Below, one piece after another: positions 10,901 through 22,905 of a stretch of DNA of 64,000 nt. The translations under genes and the position numbers were made by a program. The notes below the pieces were generated by a model. That model searched no databases, was not told where the DNA came from, and saw only the letters and a list, made by a program, of their open reading frames with translations. Positions within the stretch are counted from its first letter, which is position 1. Every line of letters begins with the position of its first letter. Source of the stretch: Malus domestica (taxonomy: Eukaryota; Streptophyta; Magnoliopsida; Rosales; Rosaceae); contig NC_091673.1 in the NCBI RefSeq assembly GCF_042453785.1, positions 10,449,501 through 10,513,500 on the forward strand. The letters run 5' to 3'.

Positions 10901-12930
10901 GACATGTGCCCGGAAGAGGGCTCTTCCAACAGCCTGAAATCATGTCAAAAGTTAAAAAGGAGCAAGAAAAAGCTCTATATAATTTAGGCAGAGCTTATTG
11001 CCTTATAGAGCCCTTTATAATCAAGTGGACCAATTTCTGCGGCTATGGTTCCATCATCCAATCTGTCAACCATCTGAAAGAATGAAGAGTCATATCTACA
11101 TAAGTAAAATCTGAAAAATAACAACAACAATGTTTAAAACAGTGATCTAGCAAAGAAAAACACTGATAAGGCGATACCTGCATATAAGCCACAGCTTCTG
11201 AGACAGAGAACAGTGTATTAAGGAACTCCCATCGAGTTTCCTTCCGGAGGTCCACCAGTTCCCTCCCGTACATCTCACTTCAATGAAAGAAAGTTAGGCC
11301 ACACTATAGAATATACTTTTCCGAAATGATATACTAAGAAGCTACATGCTGGAAGAACCTAAGCGCCATATACACAATGTTACAAAGTAATGCATATAAT
11401 ACATATGGAAATTCATTTGGAACCTTAATGTTAGTTTCATCAGAATACTGAATTTGTATTTACAGTGTGAGAGTAATCATAAATCCATGGGATGACAATA
11501 AAAGTGAGTCACATTCTCCACTGTTTCTCAATAATCAGAAAAAGGATCGAAGTGTACCTCACAGCTCGATTAGATAGCATGGTTGTGCCATGCATAGCCC
11601 TTTTAACATAACCAAATCGATCAGGCTTCACCAAGTTTCCTTTCTCTTTGTCTATGACAAGGCCTCTAATAACCTATATGAAAATATAGAACAAAAGTTG
11701 GGAAGAACAATGTAAATCAAGCATCTTATGACTTGCATAAATGTAAATACTCGTAAAAATTTCAACTTGTTTAGAGATGATACCAAGTCGGGGTCAAATG
11801 CAAGACCGTCAACGGGGAAGCCCACTTTCTTCAAATTCTCCATACAGTAATCATAAGCTCTCCCTTCCCAAGCCTGCAAGACACAAATTAATGTCAGACA
11901 AGACAATCCACAATTCCACCTCCTCCGGCACCAGCAGTAACCAGAAATGTACTGGTAACTAATGCATTGAGGTTCCAACACTAGTTATTAGCAAATGCAG
12001 AACTATAACATCCGGATGTCACACTTCAGCAGAATTGTCAATTAGAAAATGGTGAAACTTACAATCACATTATAATGCATCAATGTGTAGTCCATATCAT
12101 ATCCAATGGCACTGATTGATCGAAGATTCAATGTGCGGCTACAAAAAATGCCACGAGGCGATTGCCTTGACGAAAAAGGGCTCTGCATATAAAAATTCGA
12201 CATGGTAAGTTCGATGCACAAGTACCACCGTAAGCAAATGAACAATGTGCTATTCACTGGAACAAGACAACCATAGACAAAAGAAAAGAAAACAAGGTTG
12301 TGATTTTAACACTCAGATTGTTAAAAAATACAGAGCGAAAAATCCAAAATTGTTACTCGAAAAACAAAGGAAAGAAATGTATTAAATGAAGCAGCTAAAG
12401 AATTAAACAACAGCACCGGAATGCCCAAGTCTCTGAGCAAGTCTCCAGCTTCTTCAGCCTCCACTCTGGCAACTTCCTCAATGGGACCTTTCAAAGTTAC
12501 ATCACCATCAATTCCTACACGGGTTTTCGAAAAAGATCAAAACTTTACGCAGCAGGCAATACGGTTGCAGTTTCACAAGTGGGAAAATTGAAAGATTGCA
12601 CTGGAATTTGGAAAGCGGAATAATCAAGTTACCAAAAGCTTCGAGATGCTCCACCTTGACATTCAAATCCCCTTTGGTTTTCTCTCCCAAGTAATCCACT
12701 TCGTACTTGCTCGACGAAGTCACAGAAAACGCCGACTTCTCGTCCACGCTGCCGCCGCCGCTGCTGCACTGGCACTTCATTCCGTGATTCCAGAGCAAGT
12801 TCTTGCTGCTGATGAAGTTCTGGGACATGGGTCGGATTCGAACCGGACCTCTGAGATGGTTCATGGCCGCCATTGATGCAGGGGTCTCTCTGAAAACCGA
12901 GAACTTCCCCAACGCCTCGGCCGCGTACAT
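7973..12930 (-). CDS. HAD superfamily (IG subfamily) purine 5'-nucleotidase
   Basis: Seventeen exons on the minus strand: 12930-12633, 12514-12417, 12182-12063, 11873-11784, 11673-11558, 11277-11178, 11073-11002, 10933-10886, 10800-10723, 10637-10518, 10351-10246, 9599-9436, 9165-9031, 8868-8738, 8643-8581, 8465-8387 and 8056-7973. They join to 1902 nt, 633 residues. HAD motif I is GYDMDYTL (Asp161, Asp163), motif II is ITNSD (from residue 348) and motif IV is YVGDHIYTD (Gly442-Asp448). Family members hydrolyse purine monophosphates such as IMP and GMP, like cytosolic NT5C2. The first 100 residues lack the domain, are basic and Ser-rich, and may be an organelle targeting region (inference). 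All introns are GT-AG except intron 7, which has GC at its donor (11001-11000). Intron 11 (9600-10245) is the longest and holds LTR-like promoter sequence near 9846. Confidence 0.94.
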
Positions 12931-13206
12931 CACTGAAAGGAGTAGACGAAGAAGAGTGGAATCTGAAAATATCTGAGTATTCTAGTCGCGTTCAACGGCA
13001 AGTATAGCGCTAGTGAAAGTGAAGGTTTGTGTTTTTATGGTTTTTGTGGAAGAGATTGATTGGTTTGTCGCGCAGCTGCTGGGACTTATGTCGCGTCTAT
13101 CGGGCCACTGTGACCGTCGTGGTGGTGGTGATAAGATAAGGGCGACCGCTTTTCGTTTTTGATTTGGACAACAAAACGATCGAAAAGGCCTTGGGGCACG
13201 TTTTCC

Positions 13207-13393
13207 ATTTTTTTAGGGATTTGATTTTTTTTTTAATACATCGATATTTTTATACACATAAAATAGAGATTTTGGTAAAGTCATACAATGGGTAGTTTAA
13301 TGTGGTATCAAATTCGTCATTCAAGAAATTCGAACTTAAGACCTCTCATTTCTAAGTAAAGATGAATACCATCAGATTATAATGTTGTGTGAC
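13207..13393 (-). mobile_element. tRNA-derived SINE, copy 2 (diverged)
   Basis: Same layout as the copies at 22572 and 42829. On the minus strand an A-box-like TCTGATGGTATTCATC is followed by GGTCTTAAGTTCGAATTTC with the B-box core and an A-rich tail (T-run at 13227-13236). The flanks share TTTAGG and ATTTGAT in a partly decayed duplication. It lies in the spacer upstream of the nucleotidase. Confidence 0.5.
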
Positions 13394-13479
13394 TTTAGGA
13401 GACCTGAATTTGATCTTGAGTCAACTTCATGTCATAGATTTTAGAGGCCTGTCTTCCTGTTTGGGTGTCATTCTCATCC

Positions 13480-13626
13480 CTTCCTATTTTATTCGGTCAC
13501 AGTTAAATCACGTCAATATTTTATATTAATTTCTTTATAGATATAATAAGATAAAAAATAATAAAAATATAAAATGTTTGCGTGATTTAATCGTGACTAC
13601 ACAAAATAGAAGGGATTGAAAAGTCA
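13480..13626. mobile_element. Fold-back MITE family, copy 1
   Basis: The two halves are inverted repeats around a short AT-rich centre: CATCCCTTCCTATTTTATTC... on the left and ...ACAAAATAGAAGGGATTG on the right, with GTCACAGTTAAATCACGTCA mirrored by GCGTGATTTAATCGTGACTA. Related copies are at 21395-21660 and 59085-59283. Confidence 0.6.
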
Positions 13627-13770
13627 ACAAGAGGGCAGATAATCTGCCTCCATAGATATTTGGCTGAATTTGATCCTGAGTTTACCAATAGTTGTTTTCT
13701 TTCTCAAATTGTACTTTCTTTGTTATTTGAGGGTCTTTTAGTTAACTCGATGGACTTTCATATTTATTTA

Positions 13771-14215
13771 ATTCAAAATTCTGAAATTATCAGATTCTAT
13801 TCAATTGGAATTTTGAGGGATTTTAATTCTTTTAATGAATAAGGATTTTAAGTGATTATCTGAAATTTAAATTTAATATGTATTCAATTAGAATTTTAAG
13901 ATAGTTTATTAAAATCCTTAGAAATCCAGGTGTATTCAATTAGGATTTTAAAGAAGTTCATAACATTCCAGATATATTCAATTAGGATTTTAAAGAAGTT
14001 ATTCAAAATTCTGAAATTATCAGATTCTATTCAATTGGAATTTTGAGAGATTTTAATTCTTTTAATGAATAAGGATTTTAAGTGATTATCTGAAATTTAA
14101 ATTTAATATGTATTCAATTAGAATTTTAAGATAGTTTATTAAAATCCTTATAAATCCAGGTGTATTCAATTAGGATTTTAAAGAAGTTCATAACATTCCA
14201 GATATATTCAACTAG
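13771..14215. repeat. Tandem duplication, 230-bp unit, about 1.9 copies
   Basis: ATTCAAAATTCTGAAATTAT begins at 13771 and again at 14001, and the sequence between is repeated almost without change to about 14210. Inside each unit a shorter motif, TATTCAATTAGGATTTTAA, recurs several times. No coding potential. Confidence 0.85.
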
Positions 14216-15044
14216 AAATTGATTTTAAAGAATTTAAGAAAGTTGAGGAATTAGAGGAAATTGAAGAAATTTAATTGTGTATTTTAAGCATCCACAAATC
14301 TCACATCTTCCCATGAGATTTTGAGGGAAAAGAATCAAAATTTTATATGAAATCTCTACAACTCAATTAAACTTTATAAAAAATTATGAATTTATAAATT
14401 CATTAATATATTTCGAATTCTCGATTGAATACACTCTCTACGATCCGAAATTTCTCAAACTCAAAATATAAGATATAATCATATCTTTTGGAAATAAAAT
14501 TATACCATAAAACGGAGAGGCTAGATTAGCTCAAAGATGATCATCAACTCAAGACACGGTGTGCTCTTGATTTTTTAGTGTAAGAAAGGATAAGGAAAAT
14601 GTCTTGGGCCAATGTAAAGTACCATTTGTCACTTTATTGATGTAACCCTAACCATCACGACACGTCACTACGTTCAAAAAATACAAAAACAAATAAATTA
14701 TATCCATACACGCAAAGGGCATAACTGGAAATACTCTTTCTGCCCTATTGGGCTGCTGCTTTTGTTCTGGGCCGACCCGTTTGTCTGGTGACTTAACAAT
14801 CTCTCTCTCCGACGCCGCCTCCTCCTGAAGCCTAGTTTTTCAGTCTCCCTCTCTCGGTCCGAAGCCATTGTCGGCGAAGCAACGTAGCTAGCCGCCGCCC
14901 TCGACGATTAACCCGCCGCCAGTACGTTACCTTCTTCTCTTCTATGAGTTTTCTAGGAATTATGACTGATTTATGCTCATCAGCTTGTGTGTGTAATTTC
15001 CTTAGGCGCTGCTTCGAGTTTTGATTCCCTATTTGCGTTGTAGA
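14216..15044. promoter_or_regulatory. Spacer and 5' region of FCF2
   Basis: AT-rich to about 14740, then a pyrimidine-rich and GC-richer stretch (14795-14930, with CTCTCTCTCC and GCCGCC runs) that fits a TATA-less plant housekeeping promoter and 5' untranslated exon. A plausible acceptor TTTCCTTAG at about 15005 suggests a 5' UTR intron, but I could not fix its donor. Confidence 0.4.
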
Positions 15045-17118
15045 ATGGCGGAAAGCAATGCGGTGATTGGGCTCTCGTGGGAGCCAAAGTTGCCTGCTTT
15101 TTCATCGGCGTCCAAAAATGGAGGTGGGTCTGGCTCCAAACCTCGCCCCGAAGGCAATCCGCTTTGGAAACCCAGCACGCAGCTTGTCGATGGCCTCTTC
15201 GTTCCGCCGAATGACCCGGTAAAGCGGAACAAACTGGCCAAGAAGCAGATCAAAGACACTGCTGGAACAAGCTGGTATGTCATCAGCTCAATTCACTCTG
15301 TTTCCTTATAGTCTTGGATTTTCTTAGAAACCCATATGGAATCCTCTAAAGTTCAACTTTTTTATTGTATGCAAGCGATTTTCTACTTTAAACCATTGTT
15401 CTAAAAATCCCCGTCTAGGCAGGGCCTAGGCGCTAAGCTGTTACTCACCGCTCCAATTAATACCTATGCGTTTGAAAATTAAGAAATGGCGCCTACACCT
15501 GAGACTTGTTGAATACTTAAATGAACACACATTATATACTTGTTCCCTATGTTTTCATTATGTTTCGATACTTCATAATGTATTTGTTATCCTATTTTGT
15601 AGTTTATAATAAAATTATATATATATATATATATGTTTTTTTTTTTAAGTATAGACACACACTTGTTTATACGAAATATAATACATTTACTTAAATATGC
15701 CTATGCACTCGTCTAGGCCCCGCCTAGGTGCTAAGCCCAAGTCCACCACCCAATTAGCGCCTAGCGTCTTTTAGAACTTTGCTTTAAACTAATCCAAACC
15801 GGAAGATTTGAACCCGGCCTTACATGTTTGTTTGTCTTTTAATAATTTATATGATTTAGGTTTGACATGCCTGCACCAACCATGACCCCGGAGTTGCAAA
15901 AAGATCTCCAATTACTAAAGGTGTGTTAAATTCTGTTTTGTTTCTGGTAATAATTTCTTTGGCACTATGTTGTAGTCATGAACATTGCTTTTTTTTCTTT
16001 TTCTTTTTTTACTGGGTTTTGCAATTGCATCAATGCATCTGCTGAATAGAGTTATAGGATTCTGTGTGTTTTCGAAGTTTGGTGCTTATGGTTGTCGTTA
16101 CCATGTTATTGCATCAATTTCTGCTACCTTGGATGTAGTTCACATCGGACAGTCTTTCAAGTTTCAACTGCAATCTCTAGTATGGAGAATGTAATTAAAA
16201 GCCGATCTAACTTCAAAGTTTGCATTTGATGGTCCACTTTGGTATGATTCCAAGTCCTTGTCAAGTTCATTTGGATGAAAATGAACCTTGTCAAATCCTA
16301 GCACATTCTATGGTACACTTTAGCAAGTGGTGTTTGTAGAAACATTAAACAAGGTGGTAGCTCTTTGGAATCTGGAATCCTTTCCGACATTCAGTTATTT
16401 TTCATATTTCCATGGTTCCGGTATCGTTCAGACCATTTCCATTCTAAAGCATATCAATTGATATCTATTTGAACCTAGTGGGATTTATGCCTGCTCTTGC
16501 ACAATTTTCATTTACCTTTTGGTGTTATTTGATGCTTTCATCGTTGTTTAAACGAAGTATAGTTGGCTGATTCGATTTTCTAATTGCAGTTAAGGAATGT
16601 TATGGATCCAAAGAGACACTACAAGAAGGGTGATGCACAACCTAACAAGTATTTCCAGGTTAGAATATGGTATCACAATAACATTACAAGTAGCCATTCC
16701 TAGGATGTATTAGTATATTTGACGAGGTTATCTGTGTTTTCGTTGTTTATCAGGTAGGGACAATAATAGAGTCCCCATTAGATTTCTTCTCGGGCAGACT
16801 TACAAAGAAGGAAAGGAAGGTGTCCCTTGCAGAGGAAGTGCTTTCTGATCGTAACCTTGGGAACTACAGGTATGATAGCTAGAGACATCCACTGTTTCCA
16901 AATTCTGAAACCATATGTTTAAGGAGGATTCTTTTGGCATCCGAAAAAAGTTCAAACTTCAAATTATAACCACTTAACTGTGCTGATGCTTATTTCATGA
17001 ACCTTGCAGAAAGCGGAAGGTTCGCGAGATAGAAGAGAAAAACCGGCCAGGCGGAAATGAAAAATGGAAGATTAAGGGGAAAGGGACGTATCAGCGTGCA
17101 AAGCAAAGAAGGCACTGA
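15045..17118 (+). CDS. FCF2: rRNA-processing protein FCF2 homolog
   Basis: Five exons: 15045-15274, 15860-15920, 16590-16658, 16754-16869 and 17010-17118. They join in frame to 585 nt, 194 residues, and all introns are GT-AG. The protein has a low-complexity N-terminal half and then the Fcf2 domain: WFDMPAPTMTPELQKDL, LRNVMDPKRHYKKGD, KYFQVGTIIESPLDFF, and a basic tail ending KGKGTYQRAKQRRH. FCF2 works in the nucleolus in the early cuts of pre-rRNA that free 18S rRNA (known from yeast Fcf2 and human DNTTIP2/TDIF2). The ATG at 15045 is the first in frame. A hAT element fills most of intron 1. The gene diverges from the nucleotidase and converges on PDK. Confidence 0.93.
15394..15781. mobile_element. 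Non-autonomous hAT element in FCF2 intron 1
   Basis: The ends CATTGTTCTAAAA and (complemented) CAAAGTTCTAAAA form the TIR, and the flanks carry an exact 8-bp duplication CTTTAAAC at 15386-15393 and 15782-15789, the length diagnostic of hAT. Subterminal GC-rich blocks with CCTAGGCG motifs appear at both ends in opposite orientation. The centre has a (TA)n run near 15618. No transposase. Confidence 0.85.
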
Positions 17119-18296
17119 TATATATATATATACCAGATTTTTGAAACTCTATGGAGATTTATTGGTTTCTGTTATTTGACAATCAGAGAGGGAGAGGGAG
17201 AGGGAGAGGGACTATTGATGTCTAACTGTACCAATGTGACAATGGAGGAAATTCTGTAGTTTCAAATATTTGATGGCATGTTGTTACGTGGGTTGCCTCG
17301 GTTAGGTGTTGGCTTGTAGATTTGTTTTCCAACGTGCCAGGCTGCCGTATTCATTTGATTGGGGGAGCTTCTTGTCTCCGCATTACATTTGCGGTGAGCG
17401 AACAAGAATAAGATTAACTGCTCCTTCCCAAACGCATCTAATTTTTTATTTTCCAGGGTATTGGATTGCAAATTTCGGTTAGGCAACCTCCTTTTTTTCA
17501 TCATGATGTTTGGCAAGTAATCCAGAGAAATTTCAATTCTCGTTCCAAGGAAGCGTCGTCGTTGGTTCTTTACTCTTCAGATTAGCATAGATCTCACCGT
17601 TCCTCATGATCCATTACTATATTTACTTCAATTTCCACTTGTAAAATTATATGACCAGGTTTTGACCCAAAACAAAATTGTAAAAACAAGTTGATTAGAG
17701 GCCATGCATCTTGAATTCAAAACTCCATTTTTATCCCCCCCCCCCCCAACCTTCTCTCCCCATCTCTTAACAATAATAATCTCCAAAAGATGATGAAAAT
17801 ACTACTTAATGTCTTCTATCACACAAAAAAATTGATGGACAATAATGTAATTTCACAAGTTCAAATTTTACTGTTTTTTATTGAAACCTTACTTATGGAT
17901 GCTGTTAAAATACCTCTAATATTAAAATTATAAAATAAAAACCAAAAACAAAAACCTCTAACTCCCCTCACGTTCTCTCTCTCCCTCTCTCTCCTCATTT
18001 TCTAAAAAATTGTGTTCATAAACGCAAATGCTAGTAATAATAAAGAAAGGAAATGCCAAAAGAGGCAAATGTTTAAAATATATATATTCTGATTTACCTG
18101 GTGAGGTAAAAACTAAATAGAAACTACACAAAAAATACTAACTGCCAATTTTTATTAGAAAATAAAAAATTGACAGTGACTTATCCATTTACAATAAACG
18201 TCTATATGACAATTTTCACTTGTAATATCCCCTGAAATAATTAATTTCACCATTCAACCGTGTCCTAATGATCAACGTCGAAACACAAGGCTCGCA
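17119..18296. other. Convergent intergenic region between FCF2 and PDK
   Basis: Holds the FCF2 3' untranslated region with a (TA)n tract right after the stop and a GAGAGG repeat at 17188-17210. A C-run lies near 17739 and a CT-rich tract near 17975. No further gene is recognised. Confidence 0.5.
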
Positions 18297-21077
18297 TCAC
18301 GGCAATGGCTCCTGAGAATCTCCCAAGCGAGACAAATGCAGATACGCGTCCGTCCCTGTACATACACGGCACCAAGTATACGTCCATGTGAGAAAATCGG
18401 TGAGCGAAGCGAAAGAAAACGACAGGTGATTTTAGGGACAGATGAAGATGCAAGTGTTTTTTTCAGTCCAGAATACGATGTAGTTACTGTACAAGAACTA
18501 CCCCTTCAGAACTCAGATGGGAAAGTCCTCCGCAATCGTGCAACACAACGGGCTTGTGATGTGGGTGAAGCAAGGTGCAAAATGTCGAGTGGATGAGCAA
18601 CGATGATGCAGATAGACAACGACGGGTGACTCTCAAGAGTAAAGAGGCAAGTAAAGACATAAGATGATGAACTAGCGACATCGACAGGCTTTACCCCTTA
18701 TGAACTGATAACGGAAAGATGCATACAACACTGTCAGACTTTGGTTGCGAAAGTCTTGCTAAACATGCGTAATACTCTGAATGCAACATACTTGCAAACG
18801 CAGATGAAAACCGTGTAGAATTTTCGGTGTGTTAAACGTGCAGATAACTAGACATTGACGTAGACAAGGGTTTAATTACAATAGCTTACGGCTATTGTCA
18901 TAATATACCCTTTCTTCATGACTCATACAAAGAAACCAAGGTAAAGCAAACGGTATGAGTGTGATTGCGAAACCCACTAATTGTGTGTAATAATCTAAAT
19001 GGAACAGGTTCGGGAACTTGACAACTCACCGTATCCTTCCATAGAGATAATTTGTAAATCCCCTCCAAAGTACCTCGCATACAAGCGGCTTATAGGAAGC
19101 CCGTACCCATATCCAGCCATTGTAACTGCATCAGCTTCCGAAAGATCTGAATCCAAAGGGTTACTTGCAGTGCTGTAAAGATATGTAAAAATCTTGGGGA
19201 GACCACTTCTTGGTATGCCACCCCCCTCATCCGAGACCTATGAATTCAGCCGTACCAATTCGATAAGCACCTCATTGATAAGCATCTCACGAATATTGGT
19301 TCAATATACAAACGAAATTCTCTGAATCACACAAAATAATACCTTGATAGTGACATCCTCAATTCCATCAGCAACTATTAATTTAACAGGAGGCGCAACT
19401 TTATCCGAGTCCATGAAACGCTCTTGGACAGCACGTAAGGAATTCTTAACCAACTCAAAGACCATAGTATGCAAGTGTGTTGGAACATACCTGTTATGAA
19501 AACAAACAGAACTTTAGTTGTCGGATAATAATATATCACTAACCACCACTACTGGTTCAATGCAAAGAGTCACATAAGTTTCAGGATAGTACAAAGAAAA
19601 ATATACTTGCTGGAATGTAAAATCGATTCAATTAGAAACAGACCCAACCAAGTGAGAACAAAATATACTTACGGGAATGTAAAATCGGGATCCCCATAGA
19701 TAGTAACATTAGGTGCACTTCCATACTCACGCAGGCACATTGCACGGGCGTCCTCAGTGGCATTTCGTGCTACCTCCATGGGAGACATCTTTGTATCTAT
19801 ATAACCCACACAATGAGGAGGGGGATTGGGATTGTGCAACTCAACATGCTGGCCTGAGTTTTAGAGATATTTTAGAACCCACTGAAAGAAAAGTGACATA
19901 ACTTGCAAAACCAGCAAGCTAAAAAAATCACAGTAAAAAGGCAATCTGACCAATGAGCATGCGAATCCCAATTCTTGACATGTAGAAGCGATCCAAAAAT
20001 TGGTGAATTTCATCAAGATCCTCGTAGAGAACCTTCTCCTTCTTCAACTGCTGAACACCCAAAGCCATCATCGGGACAACATTGTTGTGTCTTACCTTAA
20101 TCGCCTTAATCATTTGTGTAAAATCCTTTTCATCTTTAGCATCCTTGATATCAGGAAAGGTTCTAAGATCACGGAAGGAATCCAAATACCAGTCTCGTAC
20201 CTGCAAATAAAAAAAAGCAAAATTACATCCTTGCAATATTTGATTCTTGAACAAGTACATTTAAAATATTGTTTCCTCATAGTTCACTGTCTAAATTATT
20301 AAATGCTCAAATACAAGAGCTCGGATGATCTAGTACTATTGTAATTTGCAGAAGGAACAATCTCAGCCTCAAGCAATTCGCACTCGTTACTCTGAAGAAC
20401 GATTTTGCAAACAACTCGTGCGCATTTTGCTTTTCAAAGCAAAGAATTCACCTTTTCAAAAGCACATAGACCTACTAGCAAAGTAATTCACATTCTCCCC
20501 ACCCTAAGAAAAATTACTGTACTTTTGCCCAAGGAAAAAAAACTTACTTCACATATTCAGAGAACAAAGTCCACAGAAACAGAGTAATCAATGGATATTC
20601 TATAAAACCCAGACAGCAATTAGCAGGGAGATCCCCGTTCACATTAGAAAAAAATTAACTAAAAGTGGATATTTAGTCAAAGCTTTTCATAACCCTTTTA
20701 TGGTGTAATCAAATAAATAATAATATAACAATTTATACAAAATTTAACCCAAATCCCATTTCCCACAATTCGATTCCAAGAACAAAAAAAGAGACCATAA
20801 TTTAACAAAACAAACAAAAAGAAAGCACCTTCAAAACGGCAGGCTTCTCAGACAAGCCATAAGGGAGGCTCTCGAGCTCAATTGCCCGCCTCGCAATCCG
20901 AATGGGGAGCTCCTTGTGCAAAAACTGCGCCGAGATTATGAAATTCCGCTGCGTCGGCCGGGACCCGAACTCCATCATGTACCTGAGGCTCACCCCCGTC
21001 TGCTTCATACATCCCCATCTCTGCACCTCGTCGATCAAGCTCTTCGAGAACGACTCGCTCGCCTTCTTAACCGCCAT
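18297..21077 (-). CDS. PDK: Mitochondrial [pyruvate dehydrogenase] kinase
   Basis: Six exons: 21077-20829, 20200-19951, 19853-19673, 19490-19343, 19237-19030 and 18355-18297. They join to 1095 nt, 364 residues (Arabidopsis PDK is 366), and all introns are GT-AG. The N-terminal regulatory helix region shows [19 protein letters not shown] and [13 protein letters not shown]. The GHKL ATP site follows: N-box [11 protein letters not shown]1 box VSDEGGG and G2 box [15 protein letters not shown]. The C-terminus is [13 protein letters not shown]. The enzyme phosphorylates serines of the E1-alpha subunit and so turns off the mitochondrial pyruvate dehydrogenase complex. Despite the His-kinase-like fold it acts on serine. 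The last exon is only 59 nt, after a 674-nt intron. I saw no disabling change. Confidence 0.97.
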
Positions 21078-21394
21078 GGCTCCGTCGCCGAGCCCAGAAG
21101 CGAGTACGACCTTGCAGACACGCAACCACCCGCATGCAACCCTGAGTTCGCACTCTCACAATGGGACACTTGCTTAGAAGATATCGCACGCAGCCAAAAG
21201 CATTGCCCCCAAAATTCTATTGTAAATTACAAGGACTTCCGTCCACAAATGGGAAATTTATAAAGACAATAAATCGGGAATTTTCGGAACCCTAGGGTTA
21301 GAATTTAACCAGAGGATTCGAATCACCCATTGAGACCTTTATTTTTTGTGCCGGTTTTCTTGGTATCTTTCTGGTTTTCTTGGTATCTATGGGT
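21078..21394 (-). promoter_or_regulatory. PDK upstream and 5' UTR region
   Basis: GC-richer DNA next to the start codon changing to AT-rich DNA by about 21200. No clear TATA box. Short plus-strand ORFs that overlap PDK exon 1 are shadows. Confidence 0.35.
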
Positions 21395-21660
21395 GGTGGT
21401 GTCGCTGTAGGAGGCAGATTGTCTGCGCTCTTGTTTGGGTAACCTTCATTTTCCCTTTATTTGTTCGATCACGGTTAAACATGTTAATATTTTATATTCT
21501 AATTACTTTTTATCTTATTATATTTATAAAAAATAATATAAAATATTGACTGGTTTAACCATAACAATCTACCTCTGTCGCTGTAAATAGTAAAAATATA
21601 AAATATTAACGTAACTTAACCGTGACTACATAAATGGAAAGAGTACGGAAATAGGATGGT
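21395..21660. mobile_element. Fold-back MITE family, copy 2
   Basis: Carries the same arms as the copies at 13480 and 59085: GATCACGGTTAAACATGTTAA on the left against TTAACCGTGACTACATAAAT on the right. The outer sequence GGAGGCAGATTGTCTGC matches the complement of the outer right end of copy 1. It has an extra internal repeat of the right arm (AATATAAAATATTGAC and AATATAAAATATTAAC), so it is longer. Confidence 0.55.
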
Positions 21661-21977
21661 CAGTAAATGGAAATTCACTGAGATTGAAACTCAGTATGAG
21701 TCAGCACGTGCGGCAATTTGGACTGGCGTGGTGGGTTTTTGACACGTGGCTAGAGCCTTATCCATTCTCCACCTGTTTGGTATAGACGCGAATGGTTGCA
21801 AGCTAGTTTATGGGCATCAAGAATCCGACTAAAATGTAATGTATAGGTCTTATTTTTATTAAAGAGACTTTATCGTATCAAATAGATAATATAAATGATG
21901 AAATAAATAGATAATCGATGTAACATTACTTGTACCAACTATGAATAAATTATTCTATATTGTTATAATAAAAAAAT
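21661..21977. other. Intergenic, no feature recognised
   Basis: AT-rich with no ORF of note. Confidence 0.4.
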
Positions 21978-22128
21978 AGGATGGAGATCATCTTGATCGG
22001 ATCATCTGAACCATTAAAATTTGATCCAACGATTATAAACAAAGGGTCCTCTAAAAGTTATAATTATTGTAATCGTTAAATCAAATTTTAATGGTCCAGA
22101 TGGCCCGTTCAGAATGATCCCCATCCTA
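21978..22128. mobile_element. Short inverted-repeat MITE
   Basis: The left arm GGATGGAGATCATC...ACCATTAAAATTTGATC pairs with the right arm CAAATTTTAATGGTCC...GATCCCCATCC. The arms are about 55 nt with mismatches around a short loop. There is no coding sequence and no clear target duplication. Confidence 0.55.
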
Positions 22129-22562
22129 TGCTCAATAAGGGATCCGATTCCGTAGAAAAAGTAGAGAGCCGTTGATGAGTGGATTTCTGGATGGGGGTAA
22201 AATGGTCCCAGTGGTCCAGTGCTCCCATTATGTGTACCAAAAGTAAAGAGTGAAAGTATCACAAACAAGTTGGAAGGGGAAGTTAGTCTAGATGTAACAT
22301 TCAATTGTAGTCGTCTCGGTATTTTTTTACCTTTATTTTTTTATGAATAAATTAATCTTCGTAGTTTGTTGGTATGTTCATAAGAATGTTCAACTTGATA
22401 TCAGAATATTTTCAATCTCCTAGATTTAATGTGCTCTTGTTGGTAGTCTTTGTCATTATTCGTGCTTAAATTGTTTAGTTGGGGGGATTGATTGATTGTT
22501 TGCAAGAATAATAGTCCGAAAAAGGTTATGTTTACCAAAAAAATAACAAGTTGAAAGGAAGA
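22129..22562. other. Intergenic left of repeat copy A
   Basis: No gene is recognised; a minus-strand ORF at 22014-22304 has no recognisable similarity. Confidence 0.4.
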
Positions 22563-22571
22563 GTTATTCAA

Positions 22572-22744
22572 TTTTTTTTTTTTTTGAACATACGATATTA
22601 TTTACATTAAGGAAAATGGGGTGAGCTTAACCTCACAACGGACTAGCAATAAGATGGTTCAAATTCGCCTTTGGCGAGAATGGAACCTAAGACCTCTCAT
22701 TTACAAGTGAAGAGGAATATTACTAGACTATAGTATTAAGTGTC
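22572..22744 (-). mobile_element. tRNA-derived SINE, copy 3
   Basis: Minus strand: A-box-like TAGTCTAGTAATATTCCTCT, B-box TTAGGTTCCATTCTC, and an A tail seen as T-runs at 22572-22585. The target duplication GTTATTCAA lies at 22563-22571 and 22745-22753. Copy 4 at 42829 has the same flanking duplication, so both stem from one insertion that was later duplicated with its host. Confidence 0.75.
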
Positions 22745-22905
22745 GTTATTCAATGTTAAAATAGAATTCTCAGCCAAGTATTGAATTGTCCTTATGAATA
22801 AGATTCGCAATTGTATTGTTTTTTCTTTTTCTTTTCATAAGAAAAAACGTAGGGGGAATGGAACGTTATTCTATTCCAAGACCATAGCGTATCACAATAT
22901 TTTTT

